The notes under the pieces: model-generated
What the model saw: only the letters and a program-made list of their open reading frames with translations
Database searches by the model: none
What the model was told of the DNA's origin: nothing
Assembly: GCF_003573695.1 (NCBI RefSeq)
Contig: NW_020639929.1
Span: 1,826,406 to 1,890,405, forward strand
Source of the DNA: Papaver somniferum
Taxonomy: Eukaryota > Streptophyta > Magnoliopsida > Ranunculales > Papaveraceae
Length of the DNA stretch: 64,000 nucleotides
Direction: 5' to 3'
Shown here: in pieces, positions 1 through 12,358 of the stretch
Position numbering within the stretch: position 1 is the stretch's first letter
Layout of the letters: each line of letters starts with the position of its first letter
Made by a program: the position numbers and the translations under genes

Positions 1-221
1 AATGGTGTTGAATGAGTTTGCAAACTACTATGACTAACTTTGACACAGTGCAGGTCCTTAGCGGTAATGCGACTCCTTCAATTGCTAAAACTTGCACAAC
101 TTCTCAATTACACAGTGTAAAATTTTACTCCATCAATTTTTTCCTATCACTTTAAAGTTAATAGAGATAGGTTTTGTGTATGATATATATAGACGTAAAA
201 TATAGTACCACATATAAAGGA
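1..221. other. Non-coding flank with a direct-repeat copy
   Basis: No gene seen. The last ~38 bp (about 184-220) recur with a few mismatches at about 4198-4237, so the putative minus-strand Helitron 222-4196 lies between two copies of this short sequence. Confidence 0.5.
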
Positions 222-3200
222 CTAGGTTACGACCCGTGCCCTATCAGTATATGTTATTTTCTCCTCGTTTTCTGACGTATGTGCTATTAAGATCAATGTA
301 AAGAGATTTTGGTGCTATTAATCAATCTAAAGAGATTTTGGTATAGTTCTTAGTTTGGAATTCGTATGAAATTGTGTCCTTTGTGTTTGACCTTGTTATC
401 TCCAAGCCATAACTGCTACTCATATAAATTTCATTTTTTTTTTCACATATATAATATATGTGTTACCAAAAATATGGTAAACTTTTCTAATTTTTACCGA
501 CAGCAAACTTTACTTTTGAAATTAAGGTGATTTGTTTCCTTTGTCTGTCACGTCGTATATGTTTTATTGGATTCCTAAATAAGGTCAGGTAACTGTCTCC
601 GTATAATGAATGTAATGTTTCGACGATCATATTGTGTGCGGCAGCGTATGATCACATGGAGATCGAAGTTTGTATTTTTGAACCTGACTTGAAACTCCAA
701 CTTTGCCAGGCAACTTGGATTACCTACAATATCCTACTCTTCCCGATTCAATGTTTTGTTGATTTGAATGCATATAAGTCTGATACTGGAAAATTCGATC
801 AATGTTGAAGTTGATCGTATATATCCTATGCAATTGTTGGCCAACGTTTTTTTTGTGGATTTAGGATATGTGGCAGCTCCCATCTAAGGTCTATGAAGGG
901 AATGCCTTTTGTCCGTCAATTAGGGTTGGGAAAATCTCTATTTTTAGCATCTTCAGTGAACTTCATCCGCTCTTTTGTAATCGCGGTCCCTCCTTAGCAC
1001 CTTTATTATTCATTTTCTGGAAGTCTGGTGTTACATTCTATCGACTGGCGTAGGAAACAGTAACTTATGAAGCCGAATGTTCATTCCTGAAATGTCGCAG
1101 AGCTGCGGTCTGAAGGTAACATTATTGTTGTGAGTGACAAAGTAAGGCAAAAATATTGTAGATCTAATTTTAAATCACTGTACTTCAAATTGTGCCACGA
1201 TACTCATTGTTTCCTCTTTATTTAGTAATCCCTACAGCTGTCTTAAGAGCACCCGTATCGCTGTCTTAACAACATCCATATCGCTCACAAACAATATTTA
1301 GGTTAACTCCAGTTTTGGGATTTCCAAAAGTTTAATATGGTTAATTGGCTCTTAATAGTCTAAAGCAACAAATAGTGATTTAGTCTAATCATTCGTGTTT
1401 TCAAGGAATTTGAGTACTGTATACAGTCTCATATAAACTCATTAATGGGAAGTATTGTTTAATTCATCAAGTGACAACAACAAATAAAATGTTAAGACAA
1501 AAGATGGTGTTTATACTAACAGCATATGGTCAGAAAGTTGAAACCTCTCAGATCCTCTATAAAAATTCTGTTCCACCAATAAAAAAGAAAAAAAATAAGG
1601 AAAAAGAAAAAAGAAATTTTGTCCCAGCAACAAAAAAGCACAAGTTTTTTTTGTATTTAGTGTAGTATGGTAAAACCTAAACCCCAATGTTGCACTCATA
1701 TTTTGGAAATAGTTATTCATCCAATGCATATTGCTATAAATTTCAACACTCTCTTAGCAGTAACCTGCATTGTACCTACTGGGGTAGTTATTCATTCAGC
1801 ACAAATCCTGAAAAAGTCACCTGCCACCTCCCATCTTCCATTTGGGATTCAATTGACCTTCCCATGCGGGTACGGTGCAATATTTAACCCGTAAGTTGAA
1901 CTGCAGAAAGGGAAACACACCTAAACTTTTTTTTTTCTAATAAAAAGAAAAGAACCACCAAGTATTATTCATTTTTTGCACGGCGCCATTATAGTCGTGT
2001 TGATTTCTCCTTCTTCAGACTGCATCAATGTAAACCACAACACAATTGCACATAGAGCGTAAACTAAATTAAATATTTCCTCCAAGATCATCATGGACTT
2101 ACCTCGCTTCCTAGTATGTATTCAGTCCACTGTTATCTTGTTTTTCCCATACCACTCTATGGTCATTATATACCTTTTATCTCGGCCTTCGACCTAGTCT
2201 TTGTGGACATTTTGGTTCAGTAGCATATTCAAAACACTAAGCCTAACGTAATCTGGTCATACAAACTGATGCTCAGCAATTTCAAGCTAATTAAAACAAA
2301 AATATACTTATAATTGGATTGTGTTGATCCTCAATGGAAAAATTAAATAGGCACGTTGAAAAACAAACCATATATGACGCAATCATTGTCCAAGACAGGT
2401 AGGGTTTGAAAACTAACCTTTGTGGACTTGAACCATCGTTGGAGTTACGATCTCCCTATTCAAACATCTTGTGCATAGATATGAGCCTTTTCGAGGTAAC
2501 TGTATATGAACACCCCACAAAAGAAGAAAGAATACTTAAAAGATGAACCTGAATAGTGGTGTAACTCAGAAAGGGAGTTGACGTATCAGTGGTCGTAACC
2601 ACTAAGCATTGATGTTTACTGTCATGAATTCGAAGGTAGCCAACAAATGGTAGTTGTTAACCCCACAAAATTAAGCATTTTTCACAATTGGGCTAGAAAT
2701 ATTTGATGGGATACTAAGCACAGTGGTACATATAAAAGACACATGTTAAAAAATCAATATAATCATCTGAAATTGAAGGACTTAAGCTTTTTCTCACTGC
2801 ATATTTGCGGATCCTGCCTTTCTTAATAGTGCATCCTGCAAAGAGGAGAACTAAATCACAAATAGTGTTGAATTAAATATTGTCTTTCTTAATAGTGCAG
2901 ACCCTTTAATCGATCCTCAACTCCCTCCCTGCTTCTACTCATCAACTTCTTGTAACTTCTCCTCAGCATTAATTACGAATATAGTTGCAATATTCATCTA
3001 GATACGTGTACATCGGTACCAAGTCTGCTTCCCAAAAAAACAGTATTGGTTCTTCATCTGATTCAGCATAGTTTAGGGGTTTATGATCACTATTTAGGAA
3101 AGATATAAAGGATTCAACACTATGTTACAAATTTGTACAACATTCACAACATACTATGTACATGGCATTTTTTAGGGAAAAAACTCAGAGATGTGAAAGA

Positions 3201-4196
3201 TCAACAGAGTGATTAACATAAATCAATAATTAAGGAGATATACCTGATCTTTGGAAGTCAAAAGGAAAATATTCTTCACCCACTACCATGGAGATATTAA
3301 GGAGATATACCTGATCAATAATTAAGGAGATATTTGGTGTATCCGTAGCAGAAGAATACAAAGATGTTATCTCGAATCATGGTTCATGTTATTTCGAAGC
3401 CCCCTTTTCTTTAAAAAAAAATGGAAAAGAAAGAAAGTCGGGAATAAAGAGTAATGAGAATGAAGGGAAACGTCTGAAATCATCAGAAAAACACAATCCA
3501 ACAATAAGATACTAATCATTTAGCAACTAATCAAAATTCGTATATGAAAATCAATTCAAATATAAAATTTCACAACTATTCATATAGAAATCTATTACCC
3601 GATCATTCAAATTCGACAATGCGCAACCCGAAATCCTTGACTCCATCTTATCATTCGAAAAAAATGTTTCATGTGAGGAATACCTTTTCTTTTTCAGAAA
3701 TCAAATTTAATTTGACATCGAATCAACCTTAACCCCGGTTTACTCATTCGTTGTTGGTCGCTTCATAAATTAAATTTAAGTTGAGATTGTATACGGAAGA
3801 GAACATAATGTTTTCATTCCTTGAGGATTGAGCGTTGTTATAAATCACAAATCTAGCAGAGAACATTAAGATGCAGAGAAACCCAAGCAGGTGTACTGAT
3901 TTCAACGGAGAGACATAGCCAGAGTCATATTTGTACTATTTGTTTTCCGATCCATAAATAAAATTTAATTTTTCAATTGATTAGCTAAGCGTAACGCCTG
4001 GGAATGAAATTGAAACGCCAAGAGTTCAGTTGAGACTTGAGTGTGAGAATGAGTTGGACCTGGGACGTCCTTAATGCGGCTAAAATGTAGATTTATCTAT
4101 ATTATAATAATGCAAACGATCTGGACCGTTCTTTATGTGTCCAAACTGTAAAGAGCCGTCGATGTAGAAAAACACCATTGTCCCTTATAATATAGA
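222..4196 (-). mobile_element. Putative degenerate Helitron, minus strand
   Basis: On the minus strand the left boundary reads GGCACGGGT, then GTAAC, then CTAG followed by T, which is the form of a Helitron 3' end, although only half of the expected hairpin is recognisable. The right boundary on the minus strand reads TCTATATTATAAGGG after an A, a TC-type 5' end. The interior (about 4 kb) has no convincing coding region; the short open frames in it look random, and I see no Rep/helicase motif. It could be a non-autonomous Helitron, or two unrelated ends that happen to face the right way. Confidence 0.35.
4096..4196. repeat. 101-bp segment with inverted ends TCTATATTATAA
   Basis: Both ends read TCTATATTATAA in inverted orientation (4096-4107 and 4185-4196). 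It is either a very small terminal-inverted-repeat unit or the overlap of two Helitron 5' ends pointing away from each other. Confidence 0.55.
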
Positions 4197-5608
4197 TAGA
4201 TATATACAAACATAAAATATAGTACCACATATAAAGGGATCCGCTACTGCAAATATTAGATGGAAAAATATGATTTTTGTGTATGTGATTATTTTATCGG
4301 ATATGATATCTATTAGTGAAAATAATGTGAACATACAAATCAAATTTGCGGACAAAATATTTGAATGTGAAAAAACTCGTCAACTTTCATGACCGGGCCA
4401 ATCGCTATTCCAACAATTTAAAACCACATAAGATACCGACTTTAATGATGGTGCAACTTCAAAATACTTTGATTTATTTACATTTCAGTTTACTTAGAGG
4501 ATTAATTATCACAAGTCTATAATACAAAACAGAATAGATTTTTGAGCTTCGACGGACGGATAACATTTTGAGAGACAAATATATGATCCGACTATTCCAG
4601 TCTCAACCCAGCTAAAGACATCTAACGGACACCAAGTTTGTAACCTCCTTCCATTATAGAGATATTGATAACCCTCTTAATTAGTTGCTCATCAATTAAA
4701 ACTATAATATGTACCATGAAAGAAATAAAGTGAAAAATTAAATGTTACAACCATAGAAAAATAATAAAAAAAATATTTGAATCATATCTTTAAAAAAATC
4801 TAATTAGCGGGCCTCACCAATCTGCAAAATATAAACAACGTATTCCCTTAAAAAAATAGAATAATTTTCATTATGGAGAAGACGAAAAAAAAACAAAGAA
4901 TAATATTTATTTTAAATCGGGAATGAGAAACCAAAAAATAATTTTCATTATGCTGATTGTATAAAGGGATAACCAAAAACATATAAATATCCAAAAATGA
5001 CTCCCCAAAAATTTACACTTACATCGTATGCCTGATTTTATTTTTCGCAATCGTGTAAAACCTAATGCAAAAAGAGAAAAAAAAACTTTAGAATAATTTT
5101 CTAGCATTCATAACAAATGTATTTTTGACTGAGATATTTAACCAATCGAAAAATATACCCTATTTTCACCCATAAAATTTTTACCATTATTTGGAACAGT
5201 TGAGCATTCTTGATCAATATCATGACTGTCTCATCATCAGTTCTTAATTCCATGAATAGTTTAATTAAATTCTGCAACACAAAAACAAAAAAAAAAACTC
5301 AAACAAAAAGAAGAGCAAAAAACCTTGGTCGTTTTTTTTTAATCGACGACACAAACAAAAAGAATATAAACTCAAAAAGGTGGGCTAGAGAAAACATTTC
5401 GTGGGAATACTGAGTCGTGTAAGGTTCAAGATACTTTGATTTTAATTTTCCAGTAATTCTTTAAAAAACCAACAATATGTTACATCTTTAATGAACAATG
5501 AATGTGAATTTTACAAAGTATATATACACTGACTGTTACTATTTGATGTGTCTCAGTTAAGGAAAAGCCAATGATCGCAGTGGTAGTTCAAAAACTCAAA
5601 CAAACCAA

Positions 5609-6049
5609 ATGTCTAGGATGAGAAAAGGAAGTCATAAAAATCAAATAAGAAACCATGTCGACGAAACATATATGACCCAGAGTATGCAATGAATAATGAG
5701 GCATACAAATACTTGGAATCCGTAAAGCGAGATGAAACAGAACGGATGGTTCACTGCCATAATTTAGACCGGGGAACCCATTGGGACGGTCTAAGTCTAA
5801 AACCGACAAGAGGATAACGCAACTTATCAAGTCTGTTAAAGAATATCGTGAAGAATTGAGACGACGGTGTCGAAGAGAGAATATCAATGTTCTTTTGAGG
5901 AGGAAGATGGAGGAAAAGCCATGCATCATCATCTGTATGCATCATTATTGATGATTCGGGAAGAGAATGATAGAATGGATTTGAGGTTGCGTCGAAACCT
6001 GAAGGACTTGGGATCATACCGAAATGTAACCACCAGAGCATATGGATAA
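5609..6049 (+). pseudogene. Possible captured coiled-coil gene fragment, copy 1
   Basis: Not recognised. From the ATG at 5609 the plus strand has protein-like stretches (KYLESVKRDETERMVHCHN, then EYREELRRRCRREN, then MIREENDRMDLRLRRNLKD), but they lie in different frames and are broken by stops. The inferred composition is basic and helix-forming. The same stretches recur in the second tandem unit, where the central block from 6867 to 7064 is open for 66 codons. It may be a transduplicated host exon inside a Helitron, or non-coding sequence that is open by chance. Confidence 0.25.
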
Positions 6050-6866
6050 CGAAAACAGGACGATAGTCTAATTAGCAGGCCTCACCAATCTGTAAAATAT
6101 AAACAATGTATTCCCTTAAAAAATAGAATAATTTTCATTATGGAGAAGACGAAAAAAACAAAGAATAATTTTCATTATATATCGGAAAAAATAACAAAAA
6201 ATAATTTTCATTATACTCATTGTATAAAGGGAATAAACGAAAAATAAATAAATATCCAAAACATGACTCACCAAAAATTTACGCTTACATCATAAGCCTG
6301 ATTTTATTTTTCGCAATCGTGTAAAACCTAATGCAAAAAAAAAAAAACTTTAGAATAATTTTCTAGCATTCATAACAAATGTATTTTTGACTGAGACATT
6401 TAACCAATCGAAAAATATATCCTATTTTCACCCATAACAAATTTACCATTATTTGGAATAGTTGAGCATTCTTGATCAATATCATGACTGTCTCATCATC
6501 AGATCTTAATGCCATGAATAGTTTAATCAAAATCTGCAACACATAAAAAAAAAAAAGAAACTCAAACAAAAAGAAGAGCAAAAACCCTTGTTTTTTTTTT
6601 CTCGACGACACAAACAAAAAGAATAGAAACTCAAAAAGGTGGGATGGAGAAACCATTTTGTGGGAATACCGAGTCGTGTAAGATTCAAGATACTTTGATT
6701 TTAATTTTCCAGTATTACTTTAAAAAACCAAAAATTTGTAACATCTTTAATTAACAATGGCCGTGAATTTTACATAGTATATATACACCGACTTTTAGTA
6801 TTTGACGTGTCTCAGCTAAGGAAAAGCCAATGTCGCAGTGGTAGTTCAAAAACTGAAACAAACCAA

Positions 6867-7064
6867 ATGTCTAGGATGAGAAAAGGAGGTCAAGAAAAAT
6901 CAAATAAGAAACAGCATCGACGAAACATAGAGTATGCAATGAATAATGAGGCATACAGATACTTGGAATCCGTAAAGCGAGATGAAATGGAACAGATGGT
7001 TCACTGCCATAATTTAGACCGGGGAACCTGTTGGGACGGTTTAATAAAGACGACAAGAGGATAG
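6867..7064 (+). pseudogene. Possible captured gene fragment, copy 2
   Basis: Second-unit copy of the fragment at 5609. It reads MSRMRKGGQEK... and ends at TAG 7062-7064. In another frame the next bases encode the EELRRRCRREN stretch, after an in-frame TAA, so the copy is broken. No family was recognised and no introns are evident. Confidence 0.25.
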
Positions 7065-7693
7065 CGCAACTTATCAAGGTTGTTAAATAATATCGTGAAG
7101 AATTGAGACGACGATGTCGAAGAGAGAATATCAATGTTCCTTTGAGGAGGAAGATAGAGGAAAAGCCATGCACCATCATCTGTATGCATAATTATTGATG
7201 ATTCAGGAAGAGAATGATAGAATGGGTTTGAGGTTGCGTCGAAACCGAAAGGACTTGGGATCACACCGAAATATAACCACCAGAGCATATGGATAACGAA
7301 AACAGGACGATAGTCCAAGCGATTGAGGATGAAATTCCGGGAGGATATGAACTGCTCATCAGATGAAGATTCAACATAATAGTCTTAATACAACACAAAT
7401 CAGTATCACAGACCATCAATATATGCGGATCGAAAATGAATTCATTATTTAAGGGAAAACAAAATAGTTTTTTTTATAAAAATTTACTATTTTAAGTTTA
7501 AAAAATATCGTGAGGAATTGTTAAACTAATATTTAAGCGTAATCAAATTTATAATTATTTGGACTAAGATTTTCATGTTTACAAGTTCTCATGGGTCGAA
7601 TTAAGCCTCATAGTATGTGGTAATTATTAAGATCAATATAACAAAAAATTATTATGTCACATGCCGTGCCGTTACGGCACGGGTTATTTCTAG

Positions 7694-9062
7694 TGTAACC
7701 ATAAATCTAAAAGTTAGATGTGAGGTTGCCTGGAAATGTTTACTGTTTGATTTGGCCACATTATCTCCCATCTTCAACTTACTATAGTGTGATGTTATCA
7801 TTTTACGTGTCTATTTCAATAAATTACTAGGGTTGGCGAAAAAGTGTTAAGTGCGTACCGAGATTGAAGCATGTCGGAGATGTGTTACTTTGTTTCTGAA
7901 GTGATAATGTAATCGTATGGAGGTTTTGATGAGATCTGCGAGATTTTCAGAAGTGAGTTTAGAGGAAGATGAGAAACAGAAAAGGAGTTTGCAAAATATC
8001 TGAGAATTTTTTTCACGCCTCGTACTTAGTATTTGTCATAAATAAATAAAAAGACAATATTAATTCTAGAAAAACCCATGAAAAAACGCGATATAGAATA
8101 GCCCTAGAATCTCAACCTATATCAACGGTGCATAAATTATGCTCACTTATTATGATTTAATTTATAAATGAAGCAATGGTTTTCTTATTCCACAACGTAT
8201 ACTGTTGTTGCTCCATTTGCAACAATTATATCCGTTGCACATCAAAATATTCTGGCGTTGCAAAAATCAGGATATTGGTGTAGTGGGACCAATAGTAAAA
8301 GCAAATATAGTGACGGATTCTCGGTTTACCATCAACTATTCCAACTAATCGAACACATCGAACACCAATCTTATATTCTCACATCACAAACCTCTCAATC
8401 TCTCGACTGGTTTTTTTTCCCTATCGTCTGTTTTCTTTTTTTTTGTTTCTAAGAGAAGATAAGAAAAGAATACAAATCCATGAGACACAAAAACCCAAGA
8501 ATTGGTTTGGTTGATCAAAAGCCGTTAAAAATCTTCGAGATTAAAACTCGATCCGATGAAAACACGTGGGCACCAGAAGATGTATATATTCAACTGTGTA
8601 AGGTTAAATCTGCCATTTCATATATCCGGTGAGATTTCATATTCTGAGATGTTGACCGGTCAATGTACGAGAAATTGACTTTCTAACCTACTTGGATGGA
8701 AACCGTTAGCTCGGAGCATATTCCCGATAAATGTAATCCTGGGGCATACCCCAAGATTCCAGTCGATTTTGGGACATATTACCAATTTTCCCAATTTAGA
8801 ATCCACTATGGGACTAGAAATTATAACTTGATTCAAAAAAATTCAAATTAGATTTTTTTTACAATAACCAGACAAAACTTTTGAGAGAGCCCGCAGGTAA
8901 CTCACCAGACACTGAAATAGAATGACGAGATGAATAGTGAGTCAATTTAAATAGACCTGGAACTAAATCCATAAAAATATCAAAAATTCTTCATCCCTAG
9001 AAGTACCAACATGAAGAGGCCTTGAAAAAAATCATTACCTAATGTTGAAATAGAAAATACAA
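7694..9062. other. No gene seen
   Basis: AT-rich sequence without a convincing coding region or terminal-repeat element. The 94-codon open frame at 8168-8452 ends in a low-complexity T-rich tail and is probably chance. Confidence 0.4.
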
Positions 9063-9236
9063 TCACAACAACTTAAAGCCAGTGACATAAATTTCTTCAT
9101 CCCCAACAATTTCTTGTTTACCTTGCATGATTGCAATGACCGGGGTTGCATAATGGAAAACAACTGCAGCCCACGATGGCTTCTCATCAGCAGGAACCTT
9201 CCGCATTTGAAGTTTTTCGATACAATTTTCACCAAA
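9063..9236 (-). CDS. Orphan terminal exon, unknown protein
   Basis: On the minus strand, after a good acceptor (GCAGATAG at 9237-9244), 57 codons run to TGA 9063-9065. The peptide contains KLQMRKVPADEKPSWAAVVF, then HYATPVIAIMQGKQEIVGDE, and ends in VTGFKLL. Its composition is protein-like and unlike the low-complexity frames around it, which suggests a real last exon. I do not recognise the family. I could not find a matching upstream exon in the next 1.4 kb, so this may be a captured or truncated gene fragment, consistent with the surrounding transposon-rich sequence. Confidence 0.4.
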   Translation of the reverse strand, partial: FGENCIEKLQMRKVPADEKPSWAAVVFHYATPVIAIMQGKQEIVGDEEIYVTGFKLL

Positions 9237-9554
9237 CTATCTGCGGTGTAAAATGAAATGGGCTAATAAGATAATATAACATAAATTTGCACAAGTAAAT
9301 GCCGTATGCTTGATTACTTGGTTCAAACACCACCACTAGTACTGCAAATAGTACTCTAGTTAATACTAGTAATGCTGCTAATTTCACTACGCTATTCCCC
9401 TAATAGCATTAGCAATACTATGAATATCACCATCTTTGCGTAAGTTATATTAATATATATGCTATAAATCTTAATGGTACTCTTGACAATGTTAGCGATG
9501 TAAGCAGAGGAAGTTGAAGCTGTTTAAAATAGCTAATGACTAGAGCATTGAAAT

Positions 9555-10430
9555 TTCAAAAAAGAAGTTCCAAATGGATGCACTGGGAAATAGATCCTGC
9601 TTGTGGCTCTAACACCCTAGCCTGCACCAACAACCTAAAAAGGCCTTAACACTAAATCTGCGCAGTTAAAGGGCATCTTTTATGATGGCTCTCCAAACAC
9701 TTCGTCAATCTTGATAAAGTTGGTATTATTGGTTCTCCGACAATTTGACTAGCCAGAAAATATATCGACAAAGATGTCAACCAAATTATTAGAAGTTTTT
9801 CTCAGAGAATAAATCTCCTATTTCTGACAGCTAAAATACATGTATCATTAAATATGTCTTCACATTCTCATATGAAATCCAATACCAAACAAACATATAT
9901 AGGTTATGAGATTTTGGTCTTAGTTGAATTTATACAGAACATAAAGAAACTGAAAGCCAAGAAACAACATAATAATTACATAGTATTAAGAGCTGAGAGG
10001 TAATATCATAATTCAGTGTTTGTGTGTATGAGTGAAGAGGTTCCTGCACCATAATCACATCTAAGAGGAAGTTCCAAAGTGATGCACTAAGCAATAGACC
10101 CATGTAGTGAATCTAATACCCTTGAACAAACAACCTGAAAAGGTTTTCTGATTGCTCTCCAAAGTCCAAACACTTTGTCAATCTGCTCGTTCATCTGATA
10201 TTGACTCCATGACTAACCTATATGGATACTCCACAACTTACTTTACAAAAGAACATTTCACGATATGAGATTCCTCTTCACTCTGACGGTTCAAAAACAT
10301 TTGCCATTCTCATATAGGTAACCTAACAATAACAAACCAAACAATTATAGAATTATGAGATTCTGGTATTGATTGAATTCATACGGAACATAAAGAAACT
10401 CAAAAGACAATAAATAGAAAAACACTACTT
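9555..10430. repeat. Diverged duplication, copies about 9555-9990 and 10066-10430
   Basis: Matching landmarks occur in the same order in both halves: GAAGTTCCAAA near 9566 and 10070, CAACCT.AAAAGG near 9630 and 10130, ACACTT(C/T)GTCAATCT near 9700 and 10170, and GAACATAAAGAAACT near 9937 and 10387. Spacing is roughly 450-500 bp. Divergence is substantial, so the duplication is old. Confidence 0.6.
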
Positions 10431-10458
10431 GAGATGCAGAGAGAGCAACACCTTCCCA

Positions 10459-10669
10459 TCATTCTCTTCATTTTCTTATGATATTTATCTCTAGCATGTT
10501 TAATCTTACTATGCAATAGTTCCAACCTAAAATAAGCACCAACGGAACCTTCAATGGAGTCATAAAAACCTTTCCAATCAGAACTAGGGTTTTTACCTCT
10601 CATGGCATAATCATTCATACCTTTCTTCGTAAGATTTGAGAGAATTCTCTCAAGAGTGGAGTTGTACAT
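10459..10669 (-). pseudogene. GeBP-like (DUF573) domain fragment
   Basis: From an ATG at 10669 the minus strand encodes ILSNLTKKGMNDYAMRGKNP, then SSDWKGFYDSIEGSVGAYFR, then LELLHSKIKHARDKYHKKMK. The order (GL-DY at the start, G-P-D, FY-I--S-, QL/LL--KI---K-KY) matches the DUF573 domain of plant GLABROUS1-enhancer-binding-protein-like transcription factors, which bind DNA as leucine-zipper-associated regulators. Only about 65-70 residues are present. An in-frame stop lies just upstream of the ATG, and after the domain the frame runs into non-conserved hydrophobic sequence, possibly an intron. A full protein would be 300 residues or more, so this is a fragment. The assignment is motif-based. 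Confidence 0.45.
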
Positions 10670-11061
10670 TCCTTAGATTCTTCTGAATCGCTTATGGATC
10701 GCCAATCAAACCCAAACCTTTCTTCACAAATTTTTCTCCACAAATTTTTATGTATGTACTATGAAAATGAACTTTTTTGATAGGGCGTTGACCTATCAGT
10801 TACCACATATTAAGGTTGTGTTTGAAATTATGGGACAAAACCTTTTTTCACAAGTTTTTCTCCATCGACGACTATCCAGAAATTCGAGATTGCTATGTCT
10901 ATAGAAGAAAACTATGAAGTTTATGAAAATGACTAAGAGGGTCTCAAAAATTACCCCCAATTTGACATTGGAAGGGTTTTCAGTAGCAACCTAATAACAA
11001 AATAATACAAAAAATTAATTTTGAGAATCTGGTAAAAATTGAATTAACAACCGATCGAATA
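10670..11061. other. No gene seen
   Basis: AT-rich spacer between the GeBP-like fragment and the Emigrant-like MITE. Nothing recognised. Confidence 0.4.
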
Positions 11062-11601
11062 CAGTAAAACCTATGTATACGAATATCCTAGGGACCACAA
11101 AAAAATATTCTTATATAGGGAAGCTATTCTTATATGGAGGTCTAACTTGAATAAACCATAAGAATTTTTTTCATATGTCTATTTGTGTATATTCATGCAT
11201 ATGTATAGGAAACACAAAACTATATCTAAGTATATATAAAAACTATTCAAATGAGGATTTTTTTATATATTATGTATATACAAATCTTTTTCATAAAAAA
11301 ATTTACATACATCACAATTATCACATCGAAAATTGACAAATGAAATCAAATGAGTATGAAGATATTCGTATTAAGTTGTGCACAAAAAATCAAAAAAATC
11401 ATTTTGAAGCAAAATGAACTTTTAATATGGTTGCAAGAATCCGTTCATCTTAAACTTTGATGTATGACAAGTGCTATATATTTATATTATGATGTCAATT
11501 ATTCTTATATGGAGGTAGGTTCCTTAAGACGGGACCTTAATTCTCTATTCTTATTTGGAGTTTATTCCTATATGGAGTATTCCTCCGGAGATGTTTTATT
11601 G
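11062..11601. mobile_element. Emigrant/pogo-like MITE, 540 bp
   Basis: The left end reads TA then CAGTAAAACCT (from 11062). The right end, reverse complemented, reads CAATAAAACATC next to TA (11602-11603). CAGTAAAACC termini with TA target duplications are characteristic of Emigrant-type (pogo/mariner) MITEs. The inside holds repeated ATTCTTATATGGAG-like motifs near both ends and no transposase. Confidence 0.6.
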
Positions 11602-12358
11602 TATAAAGAAACTGAAACTTGAATTATATGAACTTAGAATGCTTACTTATTTATGAAAACTGAACGGAATCTAAAATAAATATAAAGTAAATGAAGATCA
11701 TCTAGAAAAGTACAGACTAAAGAGATGATTGCCAGCATTCCTGCATCCATATAAAGGCATGGAGCATCGACGTATCCTATGGACAGGAAAAAGCAGAACA
11801 TGGATCAACTGTGATTGTTAAGGCACGTGCCATGAAAACTGCTTTGTAGAACATCTTTGTAGACATGTAATCCATCCAATAAATAAAATGTTTTCACTTA
11901 GGCATAGAGTTATACAATAATGTAAACATATAGCTATAATTCAAATTGATTATGCAAATGAAAAAGCAAGCTCCGTTTCATCATCAAGTACTAGACAAAG
12001 TTTTCAGCAATAAAAATTAGAGATTGATTTGAGATGACTCGTAAACTTAAAAATTGAGAAAATGATAGAACCAAAACTAAAATGAAATAGCAAGAGGAAA
12101 ATCAAACCTACGCAATTTTTGCAACAAATCAATACTGATTATGTACTCAGATCCAAAAAAAAGAAGAAAAAAAGAGATGATAATTCGAAACAAAAAAGAA
12201 AAGAAATTAAGAAATATATAATGACACAATAAGTAAGTAAGTATTATAAATTAGAACTTAGAACTCTGAGATTCTGGTATTCATCACATAAAATATGGTG
12301 GTAGTTAGTGTTACAGTTTTAATATAACAACTGAATCAGTCACATAAAATAATTAATA
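11602..12358. other. No gene seen
   Basis: AT-rich spacer between two MITEs, including A-rich tracts around 12154-12220. Nothing recognised. Confidence 0.4.

Larger units (their letters stand above)
4799..7318 (+). repeat. Tandem duplication, two units of about 1.27 kb
   Basis: Unit 1 (4799-6067) and unit 2 (6068-about 7318) align end to end. Both start TCTAATTAGC(A/G)GGCC and end in GAAAACAGGACGATAG, and the junction at 6067/6068 is seamless. They differ by scattered substitutions and small indels, for example a 12-15 bp difference near 5660/6915. Both copies carry the same open-frame fragments, so any coding content was duplicated with the unit. Confidence 0.9.
4096..7693 (+). mobile_element. 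Putative non-autonomous Helitron, plus strand
   Basis: The 5' end TCTATATTATAATAATG follows an A at 4095. The 3' end shows a perfect 6-bp hairpin GTGCCG-TTA-CGGCAC (7666-7680), nine bases, then CTAG (7690-7693) and a T at 7694. Helitrons are known to begin with TC, end with a hairpin plus CTRR, and insert between A and T, so the 3' end is convincing. The 5' end is inferred. There is no Rep/helicase. The body is mostly a 1.27-kb tandem duplication with a possible captured gene fragment. Confidence 0.55.

Noticed and set aside
1471..1894. Overlapping small open frames near 1.5-1.9 kb
   Set aside because: Low-complexity, overlapping on both strands, no motif or splice support.
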